From positions 1 to 64,000 of the forward strand of contig JAODUO010001344.1 of assembly GCA_025642075.2 (NCBI GenBank): DNA of 64,000 nucleotides, in the 5' to 3' direction. The translations under genes were made by a program, and so were the position numbers. Positions 24,282 through 36,501 of this stretch are shown here, one piece after another. The number at the start of each line of letters is the position of its first letter. Position 1 is the first letter of the stretch. The DNA is from Ridgeia piscesae. Its lineage: Eukaryota; Annelida; Polychaeta; Sabellida; Siboglinidae. Below the pieces are notes generated by a model that saw nothing but the letters and a program-made list of their open reading frames with translations, was not told the DNA's origin and did not search any database.

Positions 24282-27200
24282 ATGGCAAAATATCGTTGCA
24301 CGTACTGCCAAAATGCAATTTTAACCTGTAGAATCAAATGCATTGAGTGCGCAGACTTTGACCTTTGTTTACAGGTAGGTCACGTGACGTATATTCGCTG
24401 ACTAGTTGAACTCTGGTTTTCATTCATGAAAGCACTGTGCGTAAATTATATTACTGGAGTAAATACTTTGTAATGTTACTTGCATATAATATACGTCACA
24501 CATTGAGTGTAACTATATGTTGGATTTTATATCTTGCAGTGTTTCGCTTGCGGAGTCGAAGCTTCCCCTCACAAAAAGGAACATGATTACCAAGTTTTTG
24601 TGAGTACAACTATCATCTTAGTTATTTGTAGTACTACAAAACACCAGGAAGCACGTGCATTTGCACACAATGTTTACATGTTACTTATACATAGTAGCAG
24701 ACATTAATAATTAATAACCAGTTATGATTAATTTTGTATTATACATGCATTAATATGTCAACTTGCCAAACATATCACAAGTATAGTTTGTAAATTTAAA
24801 GAACTGTGCATGCTGTTTTATGATACTGCAGTGCATATTTGGTTATACATGTACGTAACTAAATGGGATGGACATGTCACAACATTGAGGTGGTCATGAT
24901 TACAGGGTAAATCGGTCACCAGGAGTTGGCCCAGCAGGGAGCTATTGTTACTCTTCACAAAGGCCTTTGACAGGTGTTGACAACAGCTGCTCTATCAACA
25001 GATGCTGGTGTCTTTGTGTCTCCTGGGCCCTGTGGAAGTTGTGCAGTAGACCATGTTACATGACCAGACAACTATGCTGTTTTTATTTAGTTCTTCATGA
25101 GTAGTGTTATTGTTCACAGATTGGATTTTGTTTGGGAAAGCAAAATATTGATGTATACCAGTATACGTCATCACACTTTTTATGATATATATATATATAT
25201 ATAAAACAAAGCTCTCAAAACATAAATAATGTGTTTTAACTGCATCTGCCGAAGTAGCAGCCATAAATGGCATTTTAAAATATATCAACACAAATTAAAC
25301 ATGACATAGTTAGTGTATGCATTATGATTGAAAATCGGGTAGTAATATCACTGTATGGGCGGTAGATGGGTACAACAATAAGGAGGAAAAAAGGTCTTCC
25401 AGAATCATGTCAGTTGTGCTTTGAAAATATTGGTCGTGTGTGTGTTAAATTGTAGTTTATTTTAGGTCACCTGTATTAGTGACTGGCAAAGTGTCTTGTG
25501 GTGCAGGGGTCGACAATAGCGCTGGCCCAACACATGTTTTGAGGGTGTCAGGCCAGTTCGGGCCACCAGTTTTCATATTTTACTGGCCCGACAGGCTACT
25601 GGTTTCAACAATCGAATTATTCACTATTGTTTTAGATAGTTTCCATCAGTTGTCACTCCCTGCACAACAATTAAACATAATCTGTCACAGCCAAATCCAT
25701 GGATTCGCGTTATCCGTCTAAACTAGTCACCATCTTGTTTACGAGTTGCAAGTTCTCCATAACTCGACACGATGTTGCTGCTGGCGACGCAAGGTGGAGA
25801 CGTGAGGTGGACACCTTTCTAGTGAATTAGCTAAGATTAGCTATAAATAAATTATTATATTATATAAAGTACATGTTTTTTATAAGAATAATGTGTATTC
25901 CTGCAAAAAAGTTTGTGTCAGTAAATTTCTTTGGGGGGCGTAACTTTTTAAATCCACTGGCCCACCGGGCCAGTGAATACAAAAACTTATTGTCGCCTCC
26001 TGTGATGGCTGAATATATTTAGATAGTTTGTATGATTATTTAAATTACTTGTTCTTATAAATATGTTAACGTTATCACAAACAATGTCATAATGAAATTT
26101 ATAAAAACAATTGTTGGTGTCGGTAAGTCTCAAGATCAAAACACAGTATTAATTATCATTATAGTAACATTAAAAAAATTAACTAATCTAAAAGTAATAA
26201 TATAAAGTCAGTTGATATAATACAATTTATAGACCAATCTAATCAATAGTATTTTATAAGAATGCAGTACTAATATTCAGTTTGCCAATGTCACATCGCT
26301 GTGTTTTGCTACAGGACGATGGAGGCTTCCCAATCTTCACAAACCACGACTCGTGGGTGGCAAGTGAGGATGAATCTCTACTCGAGGCGGTTGAACAGTA
26401 TGGCTTTGGCAACTGGTGGGTCATCTTATTAAGCAGCATTCTATGTAGTGTCTTAAAACTTTTAGAGACAAAATGCCTGCAAATGCTCACTTCCCCATTT
26501 TTCCCCTTACCTATTTCAGTCCTTTCACCCCTTATCTGCTGTGATCACTGAGTACGCATTCCCAGTGACGTGCAGCAAAGTTGACGAACCTCATTTCAAG
26601 TCAAGAGTAGAGGACAAAATATGCATTTTATGAATATGGATATTGTAAAATGAGTAAAATATTACATTGACAACACAGTACAATGCTCTTGTTCTGGCTT
26701 TATTCTGTAACTTTTATTATCACTGGCATCCGAGTATCAATAACTAATAATCCCGCTGTTACAGTCAGCTTTGTTGTTAAGTTCGTCGTAGTTTCAAACG
26801 TCATCGTCATCCAATATAATTTCTTCGCCAAAACTATCATATAAGCCGTCCAAAAACATATGGTGGCAAATCACTACCCGGTAGTTGAAATACTGCTTTC
26901 CGTCATTGCAGGAACCGAAGATTTGGATAATCCACTTCTAAAACCAAGAAAATTGGTAAACTATTCATGAGCGATAATAAACTGCAACAATGATTAAATA
27001 CGTAAATCAGCTTGGCCTACATATACAAGATGTGGCTTCCGACTAATAAATGCTAGGAATATCAGGTCATCGATATATTGTGTTAAATCTTTCTTGTCTT
27101 AAACGTCCAATTTAATATTGAGCTTACCACTGTCACAGACACAGCGATTTACGTAACGCAGCGAGTATACACGATTTTAGGCCGTATGTGTCTTTTACGG

Positions 27201-30200
27201 GATGTGCATATTACATTGCTGTACGATGTGGTTTCACAACAGTTCGATAAGCACTTATATCTGACACGTTGTCTAAATGCACGTCATCATAACACATGTA
27301 TACATTTGCCCCAAAACAAGGTGTACGGCACGAAAGATGGTATTCTTCATTACTCGTCAAGATCCCCAAACACAAGTACTAGCCGGTGATGCCATCGGCA
27401 ACCACCATAATAATGGATTATTTAAAATGCATGATTTCCGTGATCATTGTTACCGGCAAAGTGTTCTGCTGCTTCTGTTTGTAATTATCCTTCGAACAAT
27501 ATAACTGTGAAACACTATTTGGGGACCAAAAACAAAACAACATTCTATATGTCTGATTATGTCAACATGGGGAATATGGACTTCCTGCCCCCAACCTCGT
27601 TTTTGAGCGCGAGACTTACATGGCCTATAGCAACCTACCGTATCGAATTGTCACAAGCGGTGATGCTGCTAGTGGTAGAGGGGCATCCCGTATAAAAATG
27701 GTTAAGTAACAGTGTGTTGGCATACTTCTATAATTGAAGTATCCAATGTGTCGCCACTTTCACAGTTTGCTTATATCACAGTCAACAACCGGTGCACATC
27801 CTTCGCTAAGCTTTGCCTGTGGCAAAAATGTTGATATCCTTTGAGCATGTGAATCTTAATATATTACTACTGCAGAGTGATAACTCCTAGATCAAATATT
27901 ATTGCATGCATTTGTAACTTGAATATGTTACCTTAAATGTCCATCATAAAATATCTTTTAAAACAAAATTTATAAATTTTTATATATGACAAAATGCCCA
28001 AATATGCGACATGTTCAGCATTCAGTTTTGATTGCTTGACAGAGTTTTTGCCAACTGTTTACATAAGGATAGATCAGTTCACGTCACTGGATTCTTTTTT
28101 GCATCACTATTGTGATTTTAGTGAATGCTATGTGTGTAGTAGTGGTACTTCATGTTCTGGGCCAATGTTATTTAGTTGGAAATTTGTAGGCAATAGTGTT
28201 TTCATATTCATGTGTTTATCCTATGTCATAAGCTTGTGGACATGTTCCATGAAACTATATATTTTTTCTAAGTTGTGAACAGAAATATGTGACATGGCTT
28301 TGTCATTTTAATTGACAAATGAACTTTGTGGCTAGGTAATTTTGTATCTGACCGAATCCTTTCTTGTACAGGGAAGACGTAGCAAACCATGTGAAAACAA
28401 AGAACGCACAAGGTATGTACTATGTGGACATAATTTTTTATCTGTTGGTTCAGTTATGGTGGCTTTAACATGTGGATAATTGTTTTTTAAATAGTTAAAC
28501 GTTCACAACCAAAAACTTTGCACATCCCGATTATATTATAAAAGTGTGTGGATCTGTATTGCATGGGACAGACATCATTAGTGGTGTTCATAGTAGAACA
28601 ACATTTCTCCCTGATTCGATTGTGGAATGGGGACGTTGGGCACAAATAAAACTGACTGCTATTGTGTGGCATTGTAAAGTAAAATTGTAGGTATTCGTCA
28701 ATGGGAATCAAACAAACTTAACTATAGTGACCATTGTGTAGAGTCAACTTTTACTAGAAATAGCTATCTTGCCATGGAATGCGTGGGCAACTCAGCTGGG
28801 GACATGAAACATGGCTATCAACACAAGAGATGGCACTACATCCACATATTGTTGGTCATATATGCCCTGTCACATATCATGTGACATTTCATGATTCACA
28901 GTTAAGCCATACATTTTGACCCATTGGCTGGGTTAGTACTGGTAAACTTGATAAGTGGACGTGATTGTGAATAGTTGTAACTTGGGAATGAATGGTCTGA
29001 ATGTGACATGTTTGCAAACATTGTTCTTTATTTTTTCAGAATGTACTGACCATTACTATGCATACTATATACAAGGCAACATTGGGAAAGGTGAGTTTCA
29101 TTCAACCATCTCCATTTTGTAGGGATACAGACTCATACAGTTATATTGCTTGTTTGTGATTTATAGTCTTTTTCCCCACGACTAGACCAGTGTTTCAAAG
29201 TTAATGGATATTGTTTAAAACAAAGTAGATATTTGTTTGGCGAACTCTGTCCATGTAATAATTTGTCATAAAATGAAAGCTCCTTTATTGTAATATTTTG
29301 TTATCCATAGATCTATCTTACATAATGATTGTAAACACAACTGTTTGGTGGTTTTTTTGGTCAGAAGTACGAGCAAAGACTGAAAGTCTTCAAAAGGATT
29401 TATTCTCCCTTAATTCTTGGAAATTGACAGCAGAATTAGGCTCAGCACGAAAGATGTTTCTCTGGCGCTAAATCCTATTTTCTATGTTTGTAGTTACATT
29501 CCCCAAGGAGTCGGCATCAAAGACGATAGACCACACATGTCTGGATGGAGGTATGGCACATTTCATATTTCTACTAACTAGCACCTGAGAGTGACAAGAG
29601 TCGATGGACATAAACACGTGGGACTTTCTAAGAAATACCGGGTACATTCTAAGAATATTGGACTTTCAATTGATAGACCCCGGTTATGAATCCTGTCGTG
29701 GCCATTTAGAACTTTGGCGCACTTTACACATTGCTCCAGTTCATTCAGCTGTATGACTAAATACCATGGTGGTGGATATTTGTGTACAACATTTTCAAAT
29801 GGTATGGTGTTCAATTGAACACGTCAGCCAGGGAGTAAATATAGTAGTGCTTCGAATTGTCCCAATGGGCTGGATATTGTGCTTTATAAAAACCTTTTTT
29901 CTTTAACTCTACTGCACAGACCGTCCAAAACAGCCGAACCCTTCATATGTGCAGACCGTCCAAAACCGCCCAGTAAACTCACAGTTCGTGGGCCTTTCGT
30001 TTACTGCGATCAGAGCCTTCTTTTACATTAACTAGCCTGCTCAAACTGCTGCTCTATGTAGGTCACGGAAACATGTGCTGTCGCCGTCTTGTGAAAAAAT
30101 TATGTTTATTTGGAAGGATGTTAAAGTGCGTTCGTCTAGTTGACCTCCCGACATCATGCAGCATTTGACGGATATTACTGAGATCATATCTCTCGACAAT

Positions 30201-33200
30201 TTCTAGTCGGATATCGATGTTTGCAACGTGAATAATGTCGACAGCGATCAAGGAGACCCTATTATTGTCCATCTACGTTGTCTGTGCGACTTTTCGTTGT
30301 TAAGATATGAAGAAGATGACAAGTCGGCGGCATCTTAATTTTGCTGATATGCAGCCATTTTGTTGATCGGATCACCGTCCGTACTTCGTTTGGTTTATTT
30401 TAAGGTATTTTATTAATCTTCACTATGGTCACATTGCTTCTGATAAGGGAGCATCTATTTGTGAAAGGAGTGTGCTATCTTTCGTTAATCAACTGTTGAT
30501 TTTACATACGAAAAGAACAATCCATTCGGCAATGTGATTATAAATTATGGCATGATTTTTTTCTTCAGTTGCATTGGCGTTGTTTACAAAAGCAATTATA
30601 ATTTGAAAACTAATGTCAAAATTGAATAAATGTTTTACTAGGATAAAACTAACATACATGGCTACATTAGTCCCACAGGATCACTGTTGTGTGTTCTAAG
30701 ATTTTTTTTATGTAGCATGATGAATTTGCTTATTTATTTTGTCGTTATAATTGTTGTAGTTTGCGTCAAGATCTGAAATGTAATTGATTGCAACTCATAA
30801 ATTTTAATAACACATTAATTTCATATATTTTCATGCATCGGTTGTCGAGTTATTCGAATTTTAATGCAAGCAACATGCAGCGTAATTCACAGATGGCTGC
30901 CATCTTAAAATTTTCTGCCCACAGCAGGGTGTAAAACAGGAAGGCTGTCTACCCAGTAAAGAGTTAATGTATGGGTACTTGAGGTGATAAACAGCCATCA
31001 TGGCTAGGATGACAGCTGATCATTGTCACTGTGTTTCAGGTCCATTGTCTCCCACTCTCACCAAACCTCTACCTCCCGCTGACCTCACTCTCGACGAACA
31101 ACACATTCTTGGCTACATGCCGCTGCGAGATGACTTTGAGCGGGTATGTTACAATCTGTTGTATGCTCGCTCGGTCTTCTGTTTCACATGTGACAAAGAC
31201 GTGTCTGAAAATTTGTCTGACCTTTATATAAAAGAATCATATTCATTTGTCAAAGACTAGCATAGTGAAGGAATGCCAAACAGTTTATATTTTAGCCTTG
31301 TATTTATTCATGAAGTAATTTATTGAACATCAGTCCACAATTATTTAAAATAATAATTTATATGTGTTGCCCTGTTTGCTTTTTTGTTGATATTTGTAAT
31401 ACTATGCGACTTATCTTTTGATTTCCAGAACATTTGGTTTTGTTAAATGTGAATGAACTAACAGAAATGCATGTTTTGCAGGAGTATGACAACGATGCAG
31501 AGACCCTAGTCAGTAGTCTTTCACATAACTACGATGATGACGAATTAGAATTAGGTGAGTAGATGGGTGCGTTCACCTGTAATATACAATAGGCAATATA
31601 ACATACGCATGATGTGACAAGACCTTGCCATTCAGAATGTTCCAGTGTATTACAGGCTTATCTTATTTGGAATCGGGACATTATTTATGCATATCATAAT
31701 GACATGTTATGATGCTCCAATATCGAAATCGGAAGACGTCAACGGGTATGACTCTACTATCTGATACAAGACATATCACGAGATATTTCTGTGCGAAAAT
31801 GCCTTTAATAAAAAAGTTACTGAGTTTACCTCCAGCCATTTCAGAATGTGAACAGTTTCAGTTATTCCCAAGCAGCCTTTGTCAAGTATTAGCAGAAACA
31901 CTAAAAGATAGTACAATATCACAAAACAGTGAAGTTTGTAAGTACCATAAGTGCTTTGTCAAAGACATGTTATGTTGTGAAAGGTGTCGTTATTATTCCC
32001 CTGTAACATACATGACTGTCGTCGTTGCAGAGTTCAAACTAGCCCAGATAGACATGTACCGGCAGCGACTAAAAGAGCGGCAACGATGGAAAGTGATCGC
32101 GCGTGAGTTTGGACTGCTGCAGAATGCGTGCTCGACAGGTCTATGTGGCAGCGTCACCAATAACAACAGCAACAGAAAGACACCAAATAAAAAGAAATCC
32201 TCGTCGTCGCTGTCATCTACGTTGTCATCGTCGTCATTATCCAAGGAGGAAAAGTAAGTGACATAATATTAGTTTTAAATTATTTTGTACTGTTACTGTG
32301 TGTTTGTGTGTGAGCTTGTTGAATGAAGTTTGTTTCATCCATATACGGACGGTTGGTCCGGTCTGGTCCAATTAGAATGTTGCATTTTCTTGGTATTCTA
32401 TGCTAACTTGCCTAGGAATTGACAGTATATTTTAAATATCTAAATTGAATAGTTATGAGGATTTCTGTAAGATCACATGACTAATGCAGCCTGTTGGTTT
32501 CAGGGAGGTGGAAGATCGATTACGGGTATTTGCACGCTTCCACACTGCCTTAGAGCACCAGCAGACAATAGACAGTCTACGCAGTGAGTGGTTTCGTACT
32601 ATCATTGATTTAATTCTTCAAACAGAAGTCTGAAATGAATACACTAACTTTGGACCATTGTCTCATGCTATGCTTTTTTCCTGTCAATAGGTGATGCATT
32701 TAATATAGAAAATCACAATAGAAGTTATGTAGAATGTTTTTTTCTTGTTTCACTGGATTACCCAGAGTATAAAAAAAATAGTTGTTTGTAAATTCAGAAA
32801 AAAATTGGTAATGGCAATTGGTGACTATTGATGTAAGGACAGCACCCTCGCGTCATGTCAGGCTGGTCATCTTTATGGTTACCAATTTCCTGCTCCTGTC
32901 AATTCCGTGAATTAGTCAATACTTCATAAAAACTGTTATGATTAATAATTTTGTGTTTCGTTTTCAGAAGAACGTAGAATCAAATCAAAAATCAAAGAAC
33001 TGATGAAGTATCGACGGAATGGCATTACGAAATATGATGGTGTGTTCATTGTTGATGACACAACCACTGTATGAACAAGGCCTAGGGTCAATTGCTTTGC
33101 AGCGTGATGTGTTACTTTAGTCCCATTTACTTTAATTCTTGTCACTATTATGTGCCAAGTGGGACATTATTATAAGTAACATTTGAAGCAGTCACTGAAT

Positions 33201-36200
33201 ATTACTGTCACTTTCAACATTGGTACTATTTATAGTATAAATATCTACTAAAAAAACAACTATTACATTTAGTAAATATTTAACTAACACTATTTAAGGA
33301 TAGAACATATTTTATGTTTTGGTATGAATGAAAGACAAAAGCAATGTCACTGTAATCATAGTAATTAAACATTAATGCTATGTGGAGGTGGTCCAGCAAT
33401 TATTCATGCCTGACCGTATGCAATTCAGCAGCTGCAGAATTTTCATAGAATCCCACAAAATCTGCGACTGGTCAATTTTGGTTTTTGCAATGGAGTGCAA
33501 AGTTGAGTAGTTTAGTAACGCACGTCTCTCTGCTTGGCTTGCAGAGTGCGCACAGTTCGATGTCGAACGAATGAAGCGAGAGCGAAAGAAGGAAAACAAA
33601 AAGAAAATGGTAACAACAAACGTTGATTTTGATTTCTGCATATTGCTGGTTTGCATGGGTCATGTGACAAATTTGTACATATTTCGGTTTTGTGTGAAAA
33701 CAGTTCAACCATCCAATATTGATTTTCATTGGTAAGGATATAGTTAATATCTCATTTTCCATGAAATGGTGACAACATGTCAAAGTATTTTTAGTGTGTT
33801 CAATGACAAATTTTTTTACAATGTCAGTAATGTGTAATTTTCTTGCAGTTGGTCAGAGTTGTTTTATTTAGACTGTGTCGCTTCATTTTTGCAGGGAAAC
33901 TTGACATCATTGGTGAAACGGAATTCAATGGCTTCAAAAAAGGGTGTCTGTCAGTAAGTACCTAGTATAGTTAGTTGTGTTAAGGTAGACACATTTCAAT
34001 AACTGGTTTGATGAAGAGGGTGTTTCAGTGATTGTGACTGGAGAGATGACTTTACTTGTCTTCTCTAATGTAGTTTATTAGTTAAATCCATTGATGTTTT
34101 GCGTGCTCTGGTCTGACAAACTAATACAACACGACTCCATTTGAAGGTATTTTGGATAAAACGTGATAAATGCCAGTTTGGTGGTGGTATTTTTGATTTC
34201 AAAATATCAGATTTAAAAAATAAACATTTTCCCTGGCTGTCAGTCATATGATTTTATATTTTTAAATATTCAGTATCAAGCAAAACCTGTCAATTTTTCC
34301 TTGAGGACACAAAAACCTAGATATGGCACGTTTTATCTTGAAACCCATCCTTTGTTTCCAATTGTATATTTGTGTAGACAAAGCTAGTGTTGAATAGAAT
34401 ATGGACTCCCATAGAAAATGGACATGGGGACCCAGATTCTATTATAAAATATGGACTTGTTACATATTCTGGTATAGAATGTAAACCTAATATATGGAGT
34501 TTTGACTTCTAATCCATGGAGTCCATATTTCATGTCTCCCTTATTTCATGTCCCTGTGGCTGCGTAGAAGCTAGTAGTGGGTGATAATATGGGACATTCA
34601 TGATGATGTTTATCTTCCCAGGGAAAGAAGAAAAGACGGAGGCGGCGTAGATATTACTACAGGTGTGTGTCACTTCCACAGTTTATCTCATGCCATACCA
34701 TAATCATACTGGAAGAATCGGCTAATTTCCTTGTGTAACATTGAAACGTTGCATTTGTAAAATTGCATTACTACGTGGCGACGCGTGATGTAATACTGAG
34801 AATTTGTTCTAACATTATTGCATTATCTTGTATTTTACTATTGAATATATATAATGTGTACCAGTGATGCTTTATGGGTACACTCTCTTCATTAGAGGAA
34901 TGAAATATCTTTTATCATTCGAGTTGTTACTATTTGTAGGTTTTTTATGTGAATACACCATTAATATGCCATTGATTATTTTAACTAAATTTTTGAATGA
35001 AACAGTTTGCATCATAATAACTACATGAAGTAGCTACGCTATTCCTTTATTGATCAATACAACTACCCTGTGGTAAGAAGCAACAAAAGTTACGTATAGT
35101 CACATTTGACAAAACACTGATGCAATGTTATATAACATTATGAGGCCCTTGTTCAGAGGTTAAATTAGATTTCATGTTAAAGGTATGTATGTTAAATTGT
35201 ATTTGTTTTGACTGTCGTAGGTGACAATGACTGCAAGTATAATGCCAAAGTGGCGGCGCTTCCGAGCAGTGCTCTTCTCTCTGAGAGGGAGAAAAAGGTG
35301 GGTTTCACTTGAAATGTTCCATTGCAAACTACCATCACTTGCAAAGTGATGAAAGTTTTGCACCCCCTCCAATACGTAAATGCATGTAAACATATGATGT
35401 TGATCTCGTCAAAAAGTACCTTGAATGTAACACTAACCTTCAACCTAGTTCTAACCCTTTTTGTACATCTAGAACCTAAACTACCCTACGCCATTGTCAG
35501 ACCAGAAGGAATTGAAACATTCCAGTACACAGATACATCTTTCTGCATCAGTTTACATGTGATTTGGATATTTTGAAAATTTGAAATTGCAAAAATTAAC
35601 AAATATGTGTAAACTTACAGTGCGTTGAAACTAACTTGTTGGCTGAGTCGCTGACTAATACTTATGTGCAGTGTAATCATATCCGTGCGGTTCTCTGTTG
35701 CAGCTGTGCCATTCTATAGCCATGAAGCCGTCCAATTACATCACTATAAAGACTTGCATTGTGCGGGTAGGTTTCAGGGGATCCACATGTGCTGTGGTGT
35801 TACATTTTAGCTTTTTTAATACTAAGTGAGAGTAGCCTAAAAAAATTAAAATATTGGGTGATCAGCAATGGTGAAATTATGCAAGCAACCGAATGATGTT
35901 TTTTTCCACAGTAATTCCTGTTTATATATGTCATGATTAATTTACCTCATTGCAAAACATGTTTTAGTAAATTGAAGATTAAGTAATAAAACAATTACGT
36001 AACAGCCTTGAAATGGATAGATAATCTAGTTTCTTGGTTCTTGGCTGATTACATCAAAAGAAACGTGTGTTGTGTGGTCTGCATATGTTGACCACATCTC
36101 ATGCAGACTGACATTATGGTTGTGTCACCTGATCAAAGTCACATGACTTCAGTCATGTGACACAATCAAGGTCAATCGGTGGAAGAAAGCTGTGGGAAAT

Positions 36201-36462
36201 GGTCAAAATATCTAGACCACTCAATATAAGTTTTTCGAGAGGTACCTACAGTGTATGTATGATCTTTTGGTACAATGCTATATAACATAACCTTGATGTT
36301 GTCACGTCAGCCTTGTTGTTTACGCTCCAGGACTACCTGCACCGGAGACAGGGCATTCCAGTGAAGATTCGCTTCCCCAATCACCTAGACAAGACCCATC
36401 GTCGGAAGATCCTCGGTTTTCTCAGCGAGAACGGCTGGATCAGTGGCATTGGCAGTGCATAG
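24282..36462 (+). CDS. TADA2B: Transcriptional adapter 2-beta (Ada2b), SAGA histone acetyltransferase module
   Basis: Seventeen coding exons: 24282-24374, 24540-24599, 26315-26415, 28372-28412, 29040-29090, 29494-29550, 31040-31143, 31482-31554, 32031-32253, 32504-32583, 32968-33039, 33545-33609, 33895-33953, 34622-34662, 35221-35297, 35704-35766, 36331-36462. They total 463 residues (human 420), and every phase closes. A ZZ zinc finger has ligands C6, C9, C20, C23, C29, C32, H42 and H46. The SANT domain follows (about 60-115, YGFGNWEDVANHV), then GYMPLRDDFE, the ADA region (QRLKERQRW, YRRNGITK) and a C-terminal SWIRM domain (about 380-463, ending LGFLSENGWISG). Ada2b bridges GCN5/PCAF and ADA3 in SAGA, in the nucleus. 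Exon 9 carries an extra serine/asparagine-rich insert that explains part of the greater length. The ATG has a good context (AGAATGG). An overlapping out-of-frame ATG at 24,275 starts an 18-codon uORF ending at 24,331. Confidence 0.96.
24379..24388. promoter_or_regulatory. TADA2B: Palindromic E-box GTCACGTGAC just after TADA2B exon 1
   Basis: The full 10-base palindrome matches the extended USF/MITF/TFE3-type E-box. It starts five bases after the exon 1 boundary, and the next bases (GTGACGTA) add a half CRE. It may be part of the promoter region. Function is inferred from the motif only. Confidence 0.35.
25504..26002. mobile_element. MITE-like element, possibly hAT-derived, in TADA2B intron 2
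   Basis: The ends CAGGGGTCGACAATA and TATTGTCGCCTCCTG are inverted repeats matching at 13 of 15 bases. Subterminal GGCCAG/CTGGCCC words occur at both ends. A CAGGG start is typical of hAT superfamily ends. A clean 8-bp target duplication could not be confirmed. No transposase is present over the 499 bases. Confidence 0.6.
26794..26937 (-). CDS. Candidate 3'-terminal exon of an unknown antisense gene in TADA2B intron 3
   Basis: The minus strand shows a pyrimidine-rich acceptor (CCAATTTTCTTGGTTTTAG). It is followed by 47 open codons and a TGA. The residues are protein-like and end in an acidic tail (motifs WIIQIFGSCNDGKQYF, VVICHHMFLDG and EEIILDDDDV). A second protein-like stretch, rich in Cys and Tyr (SCRTPCFGANVYMCYDD), is open on the minus strand at about 27,215-27,375. 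It could be an upstream exon. I recognise no family. A nested gene, a transposon remnant or a pseudogene are all possible. Confidence 0.33.
   Translation of the reverse strand, partial: KWIIQIFGSCNDGKQYFNYRVVICHHMFLDGLYDSFGEEIILDDDDV
30060..30400 (-). other. CpG-richer island with antisense open frame in TADA2B intron 6
   Basis: This stretch has clearly more CpG than the surrounding intron. A 69-codon minus-strand frame (30,063-30,272) starts MDNNRVSLIAVDIIHVA and holds EIVERYDL and DVGRSTRRTHF. It looks protein-like but matches no family I know. It may be an inserted promoter or 5' exon fragment. Confidence 0.3.
36138..36161. repeat. Palindrome GTCACATGAC-TTCA-GTCATGTGAC
   Basis: Perfect 10-base arms surround a four-base loop in the last TADA2B intron. 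Flanking TGTGTCACC and TGACACAA extend the symmetry loosely. Confidence 0.8.
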
Positions 36463-36478
36463 GTGTGGACATAATCGG

Positions 36479-36501
36479 ACACACACACACACACACACAC
36501 A
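36479..36501. repeat. (CA)n microsatellite in the TADA2B 3' UTR
   Basis: About eleven CA dinucleotides start 17 bases after the stop codon. Confidence 0.9.

Noticed and set aside
31709..32257. 182-codon open frame entering TADA2B exon 9
   Set aside because: The part before 32,031 is intron. The acceptor TCGTTGCAG and human alignment start the exon at 32,031.
34622..34662. Alternative frame of TADA2B exon 14 giving a polybasic KKKRRRRRR stretch
   Set aside because: The strong donor of exon 13 imposes the other phase, and only that phase reads into exon 15, which aligns to human TADA2B.
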